Below are positions 34,001-42,069 of a DNA stretch of 51,005 nt, in pieces. The translations under genes and the position numbers were made by a program. The stretch is from NCBI GenBank assembly GCA_964408025.1, contig CAYOXX010000011.1, positions 1 through 51,005 on the forward strand. The letters are read 5' to 3'. The notes beneath the pieces are model-generated. The model made no database searches and had not been told where the DNA came from. It worked only from the letters and a program-made list of their open reading frames with translations. This DNA is from CAYOXX01 sp964408025 (lineage in GTDB: Bacteria; Acidobacteriota; DATKUA01). Position 1 is the first letter of the stretch; each line of letters starts with the position of its first letter.

Positions 34001-34149
34001 TCGAGCTGCTCGACGAGATGGTGGCGCAGGTCCTCGACGCCTACTTCCCCGTCGAGGGGCGCAACGGTGCCCAGGTGCCCGATCCCGCCAACCTGGTTGG
34101 GCGCTGGCTGGAGACCCCGCCCGAGTTCGAACGGAGCGAGTCGGAATGA
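31045..34149 (+). CDS. addB: AddB-like helicase-nuclease subunit (Walker A missing)
   Basis: A 1,034-residue protein of the AddB/RexB/PD-(D/E)XK family, partner of the AddA-like protein downstream in double-strand-break repair. The helicase-like body includes the stretch LVVMPHQYALQRLRREL near the N terminus and HLFVIGLDQGTVPAPPF in the middle. The C-terminal nuclease has GGRFDRID (D880) and VIDYKRSGK (D896, K898), the PD-(D/E)XK signature, preceded by KCPFAFFLEY (C747). Two features are unusual: there is no Walker A motif before the first conserved strand, and the cysteine triplet that normally completes AddB's iron-sulfur cluster after the nuclease core is absent. A stop codon just upstream in frame (31038-31040) rules out a longer N terminus; the start is TTG. 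It overlaps addA by 4 bases. Confidence 0.85.
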   Translation: MEDLVNAIKSGEARRWLVVMPHQYALQRLRRELARSCGCVFGLRTTTFHGLVESLSAGLDGVPHSVSKVVAEEAVGNVAKELPHAALSELLCSPSAQRAALVTIRDLKIAGVTPDRLSAIRDDKLKALAELWRRYDDIFRDEWLDPVDRETRIINAVVQGDTEPPGFDHLWVSGFPYLPPNHKKLLSALAPRLRLHLRLPSDGGCTELFRDNEDLLRRAEEWSDAISEPLEVFHGEGLVGKLQRRLFAPLADPLEHDPERISVASAPSRYDEVEAAATRILQLLDKSVPPERIGLTMRNISPYDQFVRDVFGRHHIPYHYRRGIPLLQAPSVRQAMKLTEIGQRPSRFDELLGLVVSAYTKLQHKKAIRDLLVRSPVFSESSERWPQRLEAIKQKSGGQQGLGSKAIEVATQKLEKLLKRCANLWKGRDPLGELRRLISDVIALPPGTDHARDDGDRRALRQLLDLLEGIGTQLDRLPALGLEPTTHAIEHLREEIRTQSFSKPVAEVDAVQVLNFFDMGYNRVDHLFVIGLDQGTVPAPPFRSNSLLSDSDIERLRHAGLDEDRNLRDSGRLRNDEAQAFLLALGAARHEIRLSYPAISSDGRETSPSPYLTEIERLLGIEGQEPELLPGADLRTIEQVPPNRLALRRQLIRRLFRGDLEQDRLAVPVYKLMLARDDEKRSLQRLIGIHEIEERRREALFAPPQIRRQQSDRYSGRIEDRELRERIRAKFENSLWSTKRFETFGKCPFAFFLEYCLGLEELQLPAEEPTPRDEGSLMHEIAKRFVDKADYPLRDIDASLKLMNTIVPKAFAPRYPVFKPEDYPPPLRLLRERVRRLMSRFVGHEMDLEDRVPTDELESVFGPCSLVLPGRRIDFGGRFDRIDKYKNPPPCKLVIDYKRSGKGTSFKDSVRGHDLQLPLYILAAAMIFDIKPSDMHAAIFNLRDTKLHYLDPNKTDRRMDWPYFLDLRDTPSGNYDWGDAQPVRLVELLDEMVAQVLDAYFPVEGRNGAQVPDPANLVGRWLETPPEFERSESE

Positions 34150-37100
34150 GCAGCGGCGAAATCGACTGGTATCCAGATCAGGACGCGGCCCTCGATACCG
34201 ACGGCGACCTGGTCTTGACCGCCTCGGCGGGCACGGGTAAGACGACGATTCTAGTCGAGAAATTCACGCGCAAGCTATTCGAGCTGATCGAAGAAGCGGG
34301 CAGCGGTAACCCGGAAAACCTCGGCAAGTCGACGCTCGGCCGCATAGTCGCCATCACCTTCACCGAACTGGCTGCCGCCGAGCTGAAGAACAAGATCGCG
34401 AAAAAGCTCGCCGAGCGCTACTCCGAACGCCGCGAGGACCGACTGCTGCCGCTGATGCGCCAGCTCGACGGCGCCTACATCGGCACCATCCATAGCTTCT
34501 GCCGCCGTCTCCTGCGCGAAAACTTCATCGAAGCCGGCCTCAGCCCCGCCTTCAGCATCCTCGACGAAGACGAGGCGGCCGAGCTGCGAATCGAGGCGGC
34601 CAGCGAAACGCTGAGCGGCCTGCTCGAGAACGATTCCTACGTCACCGACCTCGCCCTGCACCAGGGCTTCGGTAAACTGCGGGAAGAGATAATCCTGATA
34701 ATGAAACTACTGCGGAGCGACGGCCTCCGCGACATAGAACCGGAGCGCCAGATCGAGGGCTACCGCGAACGCTGGCGTAAGGAGGCAGTGCCGACTGTCG
34801 CCCGGCTCCGCGAGATCGTCGAAGGTATGAAGGACGAAATCTCGGCCATCCATGACTCGGGAACTAAGATCACCAATGCCGCGGGGCAGAAGCTCAACGA
34901 CATCGGCAAGGCGGCAAGTGATCTTAAACCACTATTTAACCAGCCCGAGCGACTCCTGGACGAAACCTTCAATAGCACCCTTTCGGAAATGAACGGCATT
35001 AGACTGATCCCGAACAAGGGATTTGAAGCACTAAAAGATCTCCAAGTGCAGTATCGCCGCCTCTACGACGACGACGACAGGAACCCGGGAAAGAAGAAAA
35101 AGGGTAGAAAAGAGAAATTCAGGCTAGATCTTCTGGTCGGCATCGAGGCCGATGCGCCGCGCCTGCGGTCCCTTTTTAAAGTCGCCCGACTATACTTCGA
35201 AGCCTACGACGAAAAGAAACGCCGACGCGACTCGCTCGACTTCGACGACCTGCTGCTGCTGGCCCGCGACCTGCTTAAGGACAACAAAGAGATCCGGAAA
35301 CGCTACTGCAACAAGTTCAAGTATATCTACGTCGACGAGTTTCAGGACGTCAATCCGCTGCAGCGGCAGATCGTCGACCTGCTCTACGAGAGCGGCGTGG
35401 GGCGCAGCCTGGTCATCGTCGGCGACGGCAAGCAGAGCATCTACCGCTTCCGCGGCGCCGACGTCCTCAGCTTCGAGGGCTTCGCCGATAAGATCGTTGA
35501 AAAGGGCGGCAAACGACTTGATCTGCGTACCAACTTCCGCAGCCACCCGGCGCTGATCCGTTCGTTCAACGCCATCTTCGGTCCGCTGTTCACGCGGGAA
35601 CGGGAAAGCAACCGCTTCCAGACCGAACCGAGCGACATGGAGGCGCACCACAAGGGCAATCCCAGCGAGCTCCGCATCGAATGGATCAAGATGGCCGAGC
35701 CCGACGACCGGCGCGAGGGGATGCTGATCGCCGGCAGCATTATGCGCATGGTCAATAGCAGCAGAACGAAGAGAAACACCAAGCCGATCGGCTTCGGCGA
35801 CATCACCGTCCTTCTCGCTGCCCAGAGCAAGCTCCCGGAGTACGAGGAGGAGCTGCGCAGGCACTCGATTCCCTACATAGTCGTCGGCGGCAAAGGTTTT
35901 TACCGGCAGCGGGAAATCTGGGACGTCGCCTCCTACCTGAAACTCCTCTGGTTCCCGGAGGACGACTACGCGCTCGCCGCCGTCCTGCGCTCGCCGCTCT
36001 GCCTGCTCTCCGACGAAACTCTCTACCGCCTCGCCGAAGCACGCACGCTCAACGGAACCGCCCTCTTCGAAAGCGACCTGCCCATCGACATGCCCGAAGA
36101 TGAAAACGAACGCTTCGCGATTATGCGCGAGCTGGTCAGCCGACACCGCGCCGCGCTCGACCGCTGCAGCAGCGCCGAGATCATCGAAGACTTGCTCGAG
36201 GAGACCGGCTACGAGGCGGTCCTCCTGGCCCGCCCCGGGGGCGACCAGGCGGCCGCCAACCTGCGCAAGCTGATCGAGACGGCGCGCGCCTACGAGTCCC
36301 GCGGCGTCGCCACCGGCCTCGAATTCGCACTCGACTTGGCCAGCAGGCTCTTCGAGAAGGACGACGAGCCGCAGGCGCTGCTGGGCGGCACCGAGGACGG
36401 TTGCGTGCAGCTGATGACGGTCCACAAGGCGAAGGGACTGCAGTTCCCCGTCGCCGTCATCCCCCAGCTCCGCTACGCGGGCAACAGGCCGAAAAATCCG
36501 ATCCTCTACGACTCCCGCATCGGCCTCGGCGCCAAGGCCATCGACACCGATTCCGGCCAGCCGCAGAAGTCGCCGAGCTGGATCTTGGCGTCTGATTCGA
36601 TCCAGCGCCAGCAGGACGCCGAGCACCTGCGACTGCTCTACGTGGCCATGACACGCGCCAGTGAGTACGTCGTCCTCATCGGCGGCGAGGAACCCCAGAG
36701 CAAACTGTACGTCGATCCCTGGGAGAGCCGCCTTGCAGGCCTATTGCCCGACGCCGAAGCGGCCGCCGCCGCAGGCGTCCGGCTGCTGAAGGACGATGAG
36801 ATCGGCGAACCGGCGTCTAAAAGACGTTCACTAGCGGAGAGATACCCTGGAATCCCGCGTCTCGAAGATATCGCCGTCGACAGTGCGGACCTCGAAGCCG
36901 CGAAGAGGATAGTCGAGGCGGCGCTGAATCCCACACTGCATCCGCCCGGCTCGTTCGCCTACGGCGTGCGCAAACTGGTCGAACTGATCCACCCGACCGA
37001 TGGCGGATATCAGATCGCTGATACCGTCCGGGAGGTCTCGGCGGAGGACGATGAGGACCCCCTCAGCCAGGTCGTTGCGCCGAAGCCGGTTGATGTCGGC

Positions 37101-37634
37101 CTCGCCGTGCACCGCTATCTCGAACAGGTCGATTACGGCAACGCTCACAGCGGCGCGGAGATCGCCGGTGCGCTCGAGCGTTTCGACCTCGCCTCCGGCG
37201 CCGAGGGAGCCGCGGAGCACGTGGCGGCATGGTTGGCGGCAGACGAGGCGAAACGGATCTCCCTGGCGGAAACAGAGCGCGAAGTGCCGTTCACTGTCAA
37301 GCTAAGCGACGGTGGTAACGATCTCTACCTTTCCGGTGCTATCGACCTACTCGTTGAGCTGCCAAATGGCGGCCACTGGCTGATTGACTATAAGCACGCC
37401 CGGCGCGGCGATACAGAGGCGTACGAACTGCAGCTACGACTCTACGCACTGGCGCTGCAGAAGGCACTCGGCCGCCCCCCGCGACGCACCTCCATCGTCT
37501 ACCTGCTCGGACCGGAGATAGTCGACATCGAAGCCGGAGAGACTAATCTTAAGGATCTGGAAAAGGAGATCATCGCTGAAGCGGTTCAGGAATGGAGAAA
37601 TCGGATGGGGATTGAGATCTGCTCGCCGGCCTGA
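34146..37634 (+). CDS. addA: AddA-like UvrD-family helicase/exonuclease
   Basis: A 1,162-residue SF1A helicase with a C-terminal nuclease. Motif I is ASAGTGKTT (26-34), followed by IVAITFTELAAAELKNKI (Ia), YIGTIHSFCRRLLREN, YVDEFQDVNPLQ (II, 395-406), VIVGDGKQSIYRFRGAD (III), LRTNFRSHP (IV), VQLMTVHKAKGLQFPV (V) and LLYVAMTRA (VI). The C terminus has GAIDLL (D1067) and LIDYKHARRG (D1081, K1083), a PD-(D/E)XK nuclease of RecB/AddA type. ATG 34146 overlaps the addB stop (ATGA), which fixes the start; in-frame codons further upstream lie within addB. The last 49 bases overlap, on the opposite strand, the end of the site-2 protease gene. Confidence 0.95.
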   Translation: MSSGEIDWYPDQDAALDTDGDLVLTASAGTGKTTILVEKFTRKLFELIEEAGSGNPENLGKSTLGRIVAITFTELAAAELKNKIAKKLAERYSERREDRLLPLMRQLDGAYIGTIHSFCRRLLRENFIEAGLSPAFSILDEDEAAELRIEAASETLSGLLENDSYVTDLALHQGFGKLREEIILIMKLLRSDGLRDIEPERQIEGYRERWRKEAVPTVARLREIVEGMKDEISAIHDSGTKITNAAGQKLNDIGKAASDLKPLFNQPERLLDETFNSTLSEMNGIRLIPNKGFEALKDLQVQYRRLYDDDDRNPGKKKKGRKEKFRLDLLVGIEADAPRLRSLFKVARLYFEAYDEKKRRRDSLDFDDLLLLARDLLKDNKEIRKRYCNKFKYIYVDEFQDVNPLQRQIVDLLYESGVGRSLVIVGDGKQSIYRFRGADVLSFEGFADKIVEKGGKRLDLRTNFRSHPALIRSFNAIFGPLFTRERESNRFQTEPSDMEAHHKGNPSELRIEWIKMAEPDDRREGMLIAGSIMRMVNSSRTKRNTKPIGFGDITVLLAAQSKLPEYEEELRRHSIPYIVVGGKGFYRQREIWDVASYLKLLWFPEDDYALAAVLRSPLCLLSDETLYRLAEARTLNGTALFESDLPIDMPEDENERFAIMRELVSRHRAALDRCSSAEIIEDLLEETGYEAVLLARPGGDQAAANLRKLIETARAYESRGVATGLEFALDLASRLFEKDDEPQALLGGTEDGCVQLMTVHKAKGLQFPVAVIPQLRYAGNRPKNPILYDSRIGLGAKAIDTDSGQPQKSPSWILASDSIQRQQDAEHLRLLYVAMTRASEYVVLIGGEEPQSKLYVDPWESRLAGLLPDAEAAAAAGVRLLKDDEIGEPASKRRSLAERYPGIPRLEDIAVDSADLEAAKRIVEAALNPTLHPPGSFAYGVRKLVELIHPTDGGYQIADTVREVSAEDDEDPLSQVVAPKPVDVGLAVHRYLEQVDYGNAHSGAEIAGALERFDLASGAEGAAEHVAAWLAADEAKRISLAETEREVPFTVKLSDGGNDLYLSGAIDLLVELPNGGHWLIDYKHARRGDTEAYELQLRLYALALQKALGRPPRRTSIVYLLGPEIVDIEAGETNLKDLEKEIIAEAVQEWRNRMGIEICSPA

Positions 37635-38662
37635 CGCTGCGGCGGGTCGACCATCGGCGCCTCCTCCGAGGCCCCGCCTTCAAAAACCTCGGGTAACTCG
37701 ATAGGAACCGGAATAAAGCAGCCGACGAATATCAGCGCGACCACCGCCGCCAGGATCAGCCGCGGCCTGTCCAGCTTCTCGCTCTCATCCGCCAGCGGCG
37801 GGTGTCGCAGCCCCAACAGCGCCACCAGCAGCGCCCAGAACAGCCAGCCGTAATACTGCGTCACCAGCGCCACCACGATCATCGCCACCACCGCCGCCGT
37901 CGAGACGAACTGATGCCACCTGCCGAAGACCGCGTAGAGGATATGCCCGCCGTCGAGCTGCGAGACCGGCACGAGGTTTATGGCGGTCACCAGGCAGGCG
38001 AACCAGCCGACCATCGCCAGGGGGCTCATGATGATCTCGATGTTGCCGCTCCCCGCGTAGAGACACTCGTTGAGCAGCTTCAGAATCAGCGGCTCGCCCA
38101 GCACGAGGAACGATCCGTCGCCCGGCAGGCTCTCGGCCGGCACTACCAAGGCGGTCGCCAGGCCGACGATCAGGATCGGCAGCGCCACGGCGAAGCCGGC
38201 CAGCGGTCCGGCTACGCCGATGTCGAATAGCGCCCGCTTGCTCCGTATCGGCGAGCGGATGCGGATCACAGCCCCGAAGGTGCCGAAGATGAGCGGATTC
38301 GGCAGGAAGTACGGGAGCGAGGCGTCCAGGCGGTAGCGGCGGCACATGAAGTAGTGTCCCATCTCGTGCGCCGCCAGGAAACCGAGCAGCGCCGCTGCGT
38401 AGGCCAGCGTTTGGAACAGCAGCGGCGGATAGAGCATGATGCTGAGCGGATCGTCGATCGCCTCCGGCAGCGCACCGTGCTCCCAAAGGTAGAAATCGAG
38501 CACGCTGTTGAAGCCGATGAACAGCGTCGTGGTCAACGTCAGTATAAAAAGCAGGAGGTGGGACCAGCGGCGCCACAGTCGGCGTAGCAGCCCCGGAGGC
38601 TTCGGCCGCTCCGCCGGCGGCGCAGCCTGGGGAGCGGAAAGCTGGGTTGCCTCTTCCTGCAT
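37586..38662 (-). CDS. site-2 protease family (M50) membrane metalloprotease
   Basis: A 358-residue integral membrane zinc protease of the S2P/M50 family, which cuts membrane-bound substrates within or near the bilayer. Motifs: HEMGH (99-103) in the second transmembrane block, and NLVPVSQLDGGH (229-240), where the Asp is the third zinc ligand. Six or so hydrophobic segments are seen. No PDZ domain, so it is closer to the plant EGY-like and cyanobacterial group than to RseP. ATG 38662 is preferred; an upstream TTG at 38734 adds 24 Pro/Arg-rich residues. Ribosome-binding site is weak. The 3' end overlaps addA by 49 bases in opposite orientation. The substrate is unknown, although regulated cleavage of an anti-sigma factor is a typical role. 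Confidence 0.9.
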   Translation of the reverse strand: MQEEATQLSAPQAAPPAERPKPPGLLRRLWRRWSHLLLFILTLTTTLFIGFNSVLDFYLWEHGALPEAIDDPLSIMLYPPLLFQTLAYAAALLGFLAAHEMGHYFMCRRYRLDASLPYFLPNPLIFGTFGAVIRIRSPIRSKRALFDIGVAGPLAGFAVALPILIVGLATALVVPAESLPGDGSFLVLGEPLILKLLNECLYAGSGNIEIIMSPLAMVGWFACLVTAINLVPVSQLDGGHILYAVFGRWHQFVSTAAVVAMIVVALVTQYYGWLFWALLVALLGLRHPPLADESEKLDRPRLILAAVVALIFVGCFIPVPIELPEVFEGGASEEAPMVDPPQRQAGEQISIPIRFLHS

Positions 38663-38741
38663 CGGATCTGTCTTATTGTTGTAACGCCGCGTGAGCGCGG
38701 CTCGACTCGGAGGCGGGAAACGAGGGGGCGTCAAGCGAGCA

Positions 38742-39014
38742 CTATTGAATGTTGGCGAGGTTCTTGCCGGGTTTGAAGCGGATGGTCTTGCCGGGCGGAA
38801 TTCTGACCTCCTTGCCGGTGCGCGGGTTGCGGCCGATACCTTTTTTCCTGGGCTTTATCTGGAAGACTCCGAAGCCGCGCAGCTCGATCCGCTCTCCCCT
38901 CTGGAGCGCGGATTTCATCATCGAGAAGATCGTATCCACAGCCTGCTCCGACTTCACCTTCGTCAGCCCGTCTACACTGCCGGCTACAGCGTTAACGATA
39001 TCGATTTTGATCAT
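38742..39014 (-). CDS. HU/IHF-family DNA-binding protein
   Basis: A 90-residue nucleoid protein that bends DNA. It contains the family signature region GFGVFQIKPRKKGIGRNPRT and the beta-arm proline in RIPPGKTIRF (about residues 71-80). The start has a strong ribosome-binding site (AGGAGG, 8 bases before ATG) and a strong promoter (39050-39079). HU and IHF subunits cannot be told apart safely from one sequence. It lies between the lipoprotein gene and the protease gene, all on the minus strand. Confidence 0.96.
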   Translation of the reverse strand: MIKIDIVNAVAGSVDGLTKVKSEQAVDTIFSMMKSALQRGERIELRGFGVFQIKPRKKGIGRNPRTGKEVRIPPGKTIRFKPGKNLANIQ

Positions 39015-39049
39015 ACCGTAACCCTCCTGCTGTAGTACCGAGAAACGCC

Positions 39050-39079
39050 ACTATAGCCACTAACCTATTAAGCAGTCAA
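39050..39079 (-). promoter_or_regulatory. sigma-70 promoter of the HU gene
   Basis: Minus strand TTGACT (complement of 39074-39079), 18-base spacer, TATAGT (complement of 39050-39055): 10 of 12 consensus matches. Start near 39043. Confidence 0.7.
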
Positions 39080-39114
39080 GAGAAAACTAAGACAACAAAG
39101 CACTTCGCCACATC

Positions 39115-39822
39115 TTACTGGTCCTCGCGGAGCACCAGGAACAGATGCGGATGCGAAGACGGCAGCATCGTGCGAACCCTCTCGCGCCAGGAAAGCGCTT
39201 CCGCGCGCTGTGAAAAGACGCCGACGCAGAGCCGGTAGCAGTCGACGCCGGCCACGCCGACCGGCAGGCAGAACACCGGAGCCTCGAGGGCCCGCAAGGC
39301 GTCAAAAGAACTGCGCAGAATCGAGGTATCGCAATCGACCTCAACGGAGAGCGTGAAAGCCCGCATATCGGTGATCAGATCCCGCCAGAGCCCGACGGCA
39401 CCGTCCAGATCACCTTCCTCGAAGCGGGTCAGTGCCTCCTGGTGGGTCATATAGCTGATCCGCCAGCTCCTCGTAACCTCGGGCTCGGCCGGCTCAGTTT
39501 CCGCCGGCGGCTCCTCGGCGGTCTCCTCGAGAAGCTCGATCACCCTGCGAGGGTCGATATACTCACCCCTCTGTTCCCTGTACGCTTCGCTGAGCTCCTC
39601 GCCGATCATCTCCCCGAAGTAGCGGTTCTCCTGCAGAAAAATACGCTTGAACTCGACGCCGACGGCAGTGCGAGTACCCTCGATAAGATCAGGACTTTCC
39701 TGCACCGCCACAACCACCGGTTCCTCGCTGGCCTGCTCTTCCTCCTCCGGAGGCGGAGATCCACAGCCCGCCGCGAGCACCAACAGCGCAACGGCCAGGA
39801 CTCTCTTCAGGAGATCCTTCAT
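39115..39822 (-). CDS. lipoprotein with SPOR-like C terminus
   Basis: A 235-residue predicted lipoprotein. Signal and lipobox LAAGC (Cys 20) are clear, followed by a Pro/Glu-rich linker (SPPPEEEEQASEE). The middle is charged and helical, with a short TPR-like stretch (EALTRFEEGDLDGAVGLW). The end, CYRLCVGVFSQRAEALSWRERV and onward, resembles a SPOR repeat, a domain that binds septal peptidoglycan lacking stem peptides; the match is by eye and tentative. It is the third gene of a minus-strand cluster, 31 bases after the PEGA/PDZ gene. Function is unknown, but an envelope or cell-division role is plausible. Confidence 0.65.
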   Translation of the reverse strand: MKDLLKRVLAVALLVLAAGCGSPPPEEEEQASEEPVVVAVQESPDLIEGTRTAVGVEFKRIFLQENRYFGEMIGEELSEAYREQRGEYIDPRRVIELLEETAEEPPAETEPAEPEVTRSWRISYMTHQEALTRFEEGDLDGAVGLWRDLITDMRAFTLSVEVDCDTSILRSSFDALRALEAPVFCLPVGVAGVDCYRLCVGVFSQRAEALSWRERVRTMLPSSHPHLFLVLREDQ

Positions 39823-39853
39823 CGGAGCTACCTTCGGCTCACAGGAAAATCCG

Positions 39854-42061
39854 TCAGCGAGCGGCGCCCAGCTGCTGGACCTTCCGCCTCACCCGCGGAC
39901 CGACCAGCGGCCCGTCGTTAGATCCCAGCGTCGCCGTCTCGAACTCCAGCGCGCGGCGGTAGTGGTTCAACGCCTCCGCGTTGTAGCCGATATTCTCGTA
40001 GCAGAGGCCCAGAAAATATTCTGCCGTACCCTGATTGATTCCCGGTCCGTCACCCAGCTCCACGCGCCGTAGGTAGGCTATAGCGTCCTCCAAGGCACCA
40101 AAGTGAGCTTGGGCCAAGCCGATGTTCAGCAAACCCAGTTGTTCCGACTCGGCGTCCCCGTTCATTGCCGTCTGGAGTGATATAGCGGCGATGGCGGCGT
40201 TGTAGCAGAAGTGCTGCGAGAACAGGGGCAGGAGTACCGGCGAGCGGCCTAAGGTCAGCGTGCGCATGCCGCCTCCGGACCCGGAAAGCAGGTCGAGAGC
40301 GATTGTGTCGCCGGGATTTTTACCCTCGACAGCCTCGATCACCTGACGAAAGCCGGCTACTGGTGAGCCATCCACCGCGGTGATAACGGCGCCCGCCTCA
40401 ATCCCAGCCTCGGCGGCCGGGCTGCCCGGCTGCACCGCGATCACCGCCGTTCCTTCGTGAATCCGGGTGTCGACGGCCCTGATCCCCAGCCAGGCCTTCG
40501 TGAAAGCGAACTCGTGGTCCAGGCGCTCCCCGGCCCGCTCCAACTGAGCCGGGTCGTCCAAATCTATAACGAAGACGTCGGGATAGTCGCTTTGGATCCC
40601 GAACAGGAAAAAGCGGAACCTCAAACCGAGGCGCCGCTCCTGGAACACCGACACTGCCAGGAGACTAGCGTTGAGGTCCCGCATGGCAACGCGCGCGGCG
40701 CGTGCTACTTCCCGCTGAGTCTCGGTGTCGCCGGACTGAGTGAGCGATCTGGCGAAATCCGACAGACGATCCTCCACACCCATGTCACGCAGCAGGTCCC
40801 TGACCGCCGCGTCATCTGGCCAGATTATCCTTAAGGTCGAGACGTCCTCAAGTATTCCTCGCAGGCGCTGGCTCGCCCCGGTTCGCAGCTCCTCGTCCTC
40901 GAGGTCACGAAAAACCTCACCCAGATAGACCAAAGCGGGCTGTAGGTTTACCAGGACTTCAGTCCTGCTGCCATGGCGGACGACTGCGTCGGTGCTGAAG
41001 CTGCCGGCACCGTGCAGAACCTCCACTCGATACTCGCCCGAACAGAGCTGCTCGAAATTGACTTGACCGCTCTCCTGCTCCAAGCCGTTGAGCAACACCC
41101 GCGCGTCGGCCGGAACGCCGCTGAGCACCAGAGTCCCTTGACTCGGCTCCAGAACCACCGGCCCAGACAGCCTCAGATCGGTGGGCGCGTCCACTTCGAG
41201 CCGCACGCGCGATGGCGCGAAGCACTCCTTTTGCACTACAAGCAGGTGGCGGCCCGGTTCGACATAGGGAACCGGCAGCTCCGCGGAGATCGCACCCAGC
41301 TCTACTTCTGCAAACTCCGCCGCGGCAGCGTAATCCTCGCCGGCTACTCCCGACGATACGCCTACCAATTCCCCGTCGAGCAAAACCTCCGCACCCGGCG
41401 GAGAAGTCCGCACGAACACTGTAGCCGTGGTCCTGGCCAGCGTCAGGTTCAGCTCCATGGTTTCGCCGGCTCGTATCTCAACCTCCCGCTCGATGGCTGC
41501 GTATCCCCTCAGCGTCACCCCAACGGCGTAGCTGCCGCCCAAGAGCACCATCGGCTCCCCGCCGCTCACGCCCACTTCGGCTCCGTCCACCGTCACTGCG
41601 GCGCCGCTTGGCTGCGTCGTCACCGCCAAGAGGCCGACCAGTTCGGACCTCACCTCCTCGAAGTACTCCTGGATCGAAGGAGAGGCCAACTCCTCGCTTA
41701 GAGCATAGGTCGGAGCGAAACGAATCAGGCTGCGGAAATCGACAGCCGCCGATTCCGTCTCGGCTAAGTTGAAGTAGGCCACGGCCCTGTACTCAAGGGC
41801 CAGTGGGTAGACAACAAGCTCTTCCTCACCGGCGTCCGTTGATTCCTCGATCTGGCCTTGCATAGCCTCGATGATGGCCGTCATCACTTCGATACAGCCC
41901 TGGAAATCGAAATCCTCGTATCTGCGCCTGCCCTCCTCGAACTCCCGCCGTGCCGAGCTCTCCTCCTCCTGCGCTCGAACCGGCCCTGCGTTCAGCAGAA
42001 GAAGCAACACTAGCGTCAAACCCACTACGAGGACGAACTTACTTTGCCTACCGCACCGCAT
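39854..42061 (-). CDS. exported PEGA / PDZ / TPR protein
   Basis: A 735-residue exported protein with an unusual domain order. The signal peptide is about 1-30. A TPR-like segment (about 35-130) is followed by PEGA-like beta repeats: VTTQPSGAAVTVDGAEVG, VRTSPPGAEVLLDGELVG and the looser LVLSGVPADARVLLNGLE. A helical middle region comes next, then a PDZ domain (about 515-595) with IAVQPGSPAAEAGIEAGAVI, DGSPVAGF and the carboxylate-loop region before GDTIALDLL. The C terminus has two or more TPR units (LGLLNIGLAQAHFGALEDAI and YFLGLCYENIGYNAEAL). No catalytic residues. It begins 8 bases after the TPR-NHL gene and is probably cotranscribed. It looks like a periplasmic scaffold; partners are unknown. 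Confidence 0.75.
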   Translation of the reverse strand: MRCGRQSKFVLVVGLTLVLLLLLNAGPVRAQEEESSARREFEEGRRRYEDFDFQGCIEVMTAIIEAMQGQIEESTDAGEEELVVYPLALEYRAVAYFNLAETESAAVDFRSLIRFAPTYALSEELASPSIQEYFEEVRSELVGLLAVTTQPSGAAVTVDGAEVGVSGGEPMVLLGGSYAVGVTLRGYAAIEREVEIRAGETMELNLTLARTTATVFVRTSPPGAEVLLDGELVGVSSGVAGEDYAAAAEFAEVELGAISAELPVPYVEPGRHLLVVQKECFAPSRVRLEVDAPTDLRLSGPVVLEPSQGTLVLSGVPADARVLLNGLEQESGQVNFEQLCSGEYRVEVLHGAGSFSTDAVVRHGSRTEVLVNLQPALVYLGEVFRDLEDEELRTGASQRLRGILEDVSTLRIIWPDDAAVRDLLRDMGVEDRLSDFARSLTQSGDTETQREVARAARVAMRDLNASLLAVSVFQERRLGLRFRFFLFGIQSDYPDVFVIDLDDPAQLERAGERLDHEFAFTKAWLGIRAVDTRIHEGTAVIAVQPGSPAAEAGIEAGAVITAVDGSPVAGFRQVIEAVEGKNPGDTIALDLLSGSGGGMRTLTLGRSPVLLPLFSQHFCYNAAIAAISLQTAMNGDAESEQLGLLNIGLAQAHFGALEDAIAYLRRVELGDGPGINQGTAEYFLGLCYENIGYNAEALNHYRRALEFETATLGSNDGPLVGPRVRRKVQQLGAAR

Positions 42062-42069
42062 AGCGCTCC

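Noticed and set aside
33972..34145. N-terminal extension of AddA
   Set aside because: It lies inside addB, has an Arg/Ala-rich shadow composition, and the ATGA overlap gives the natural start.
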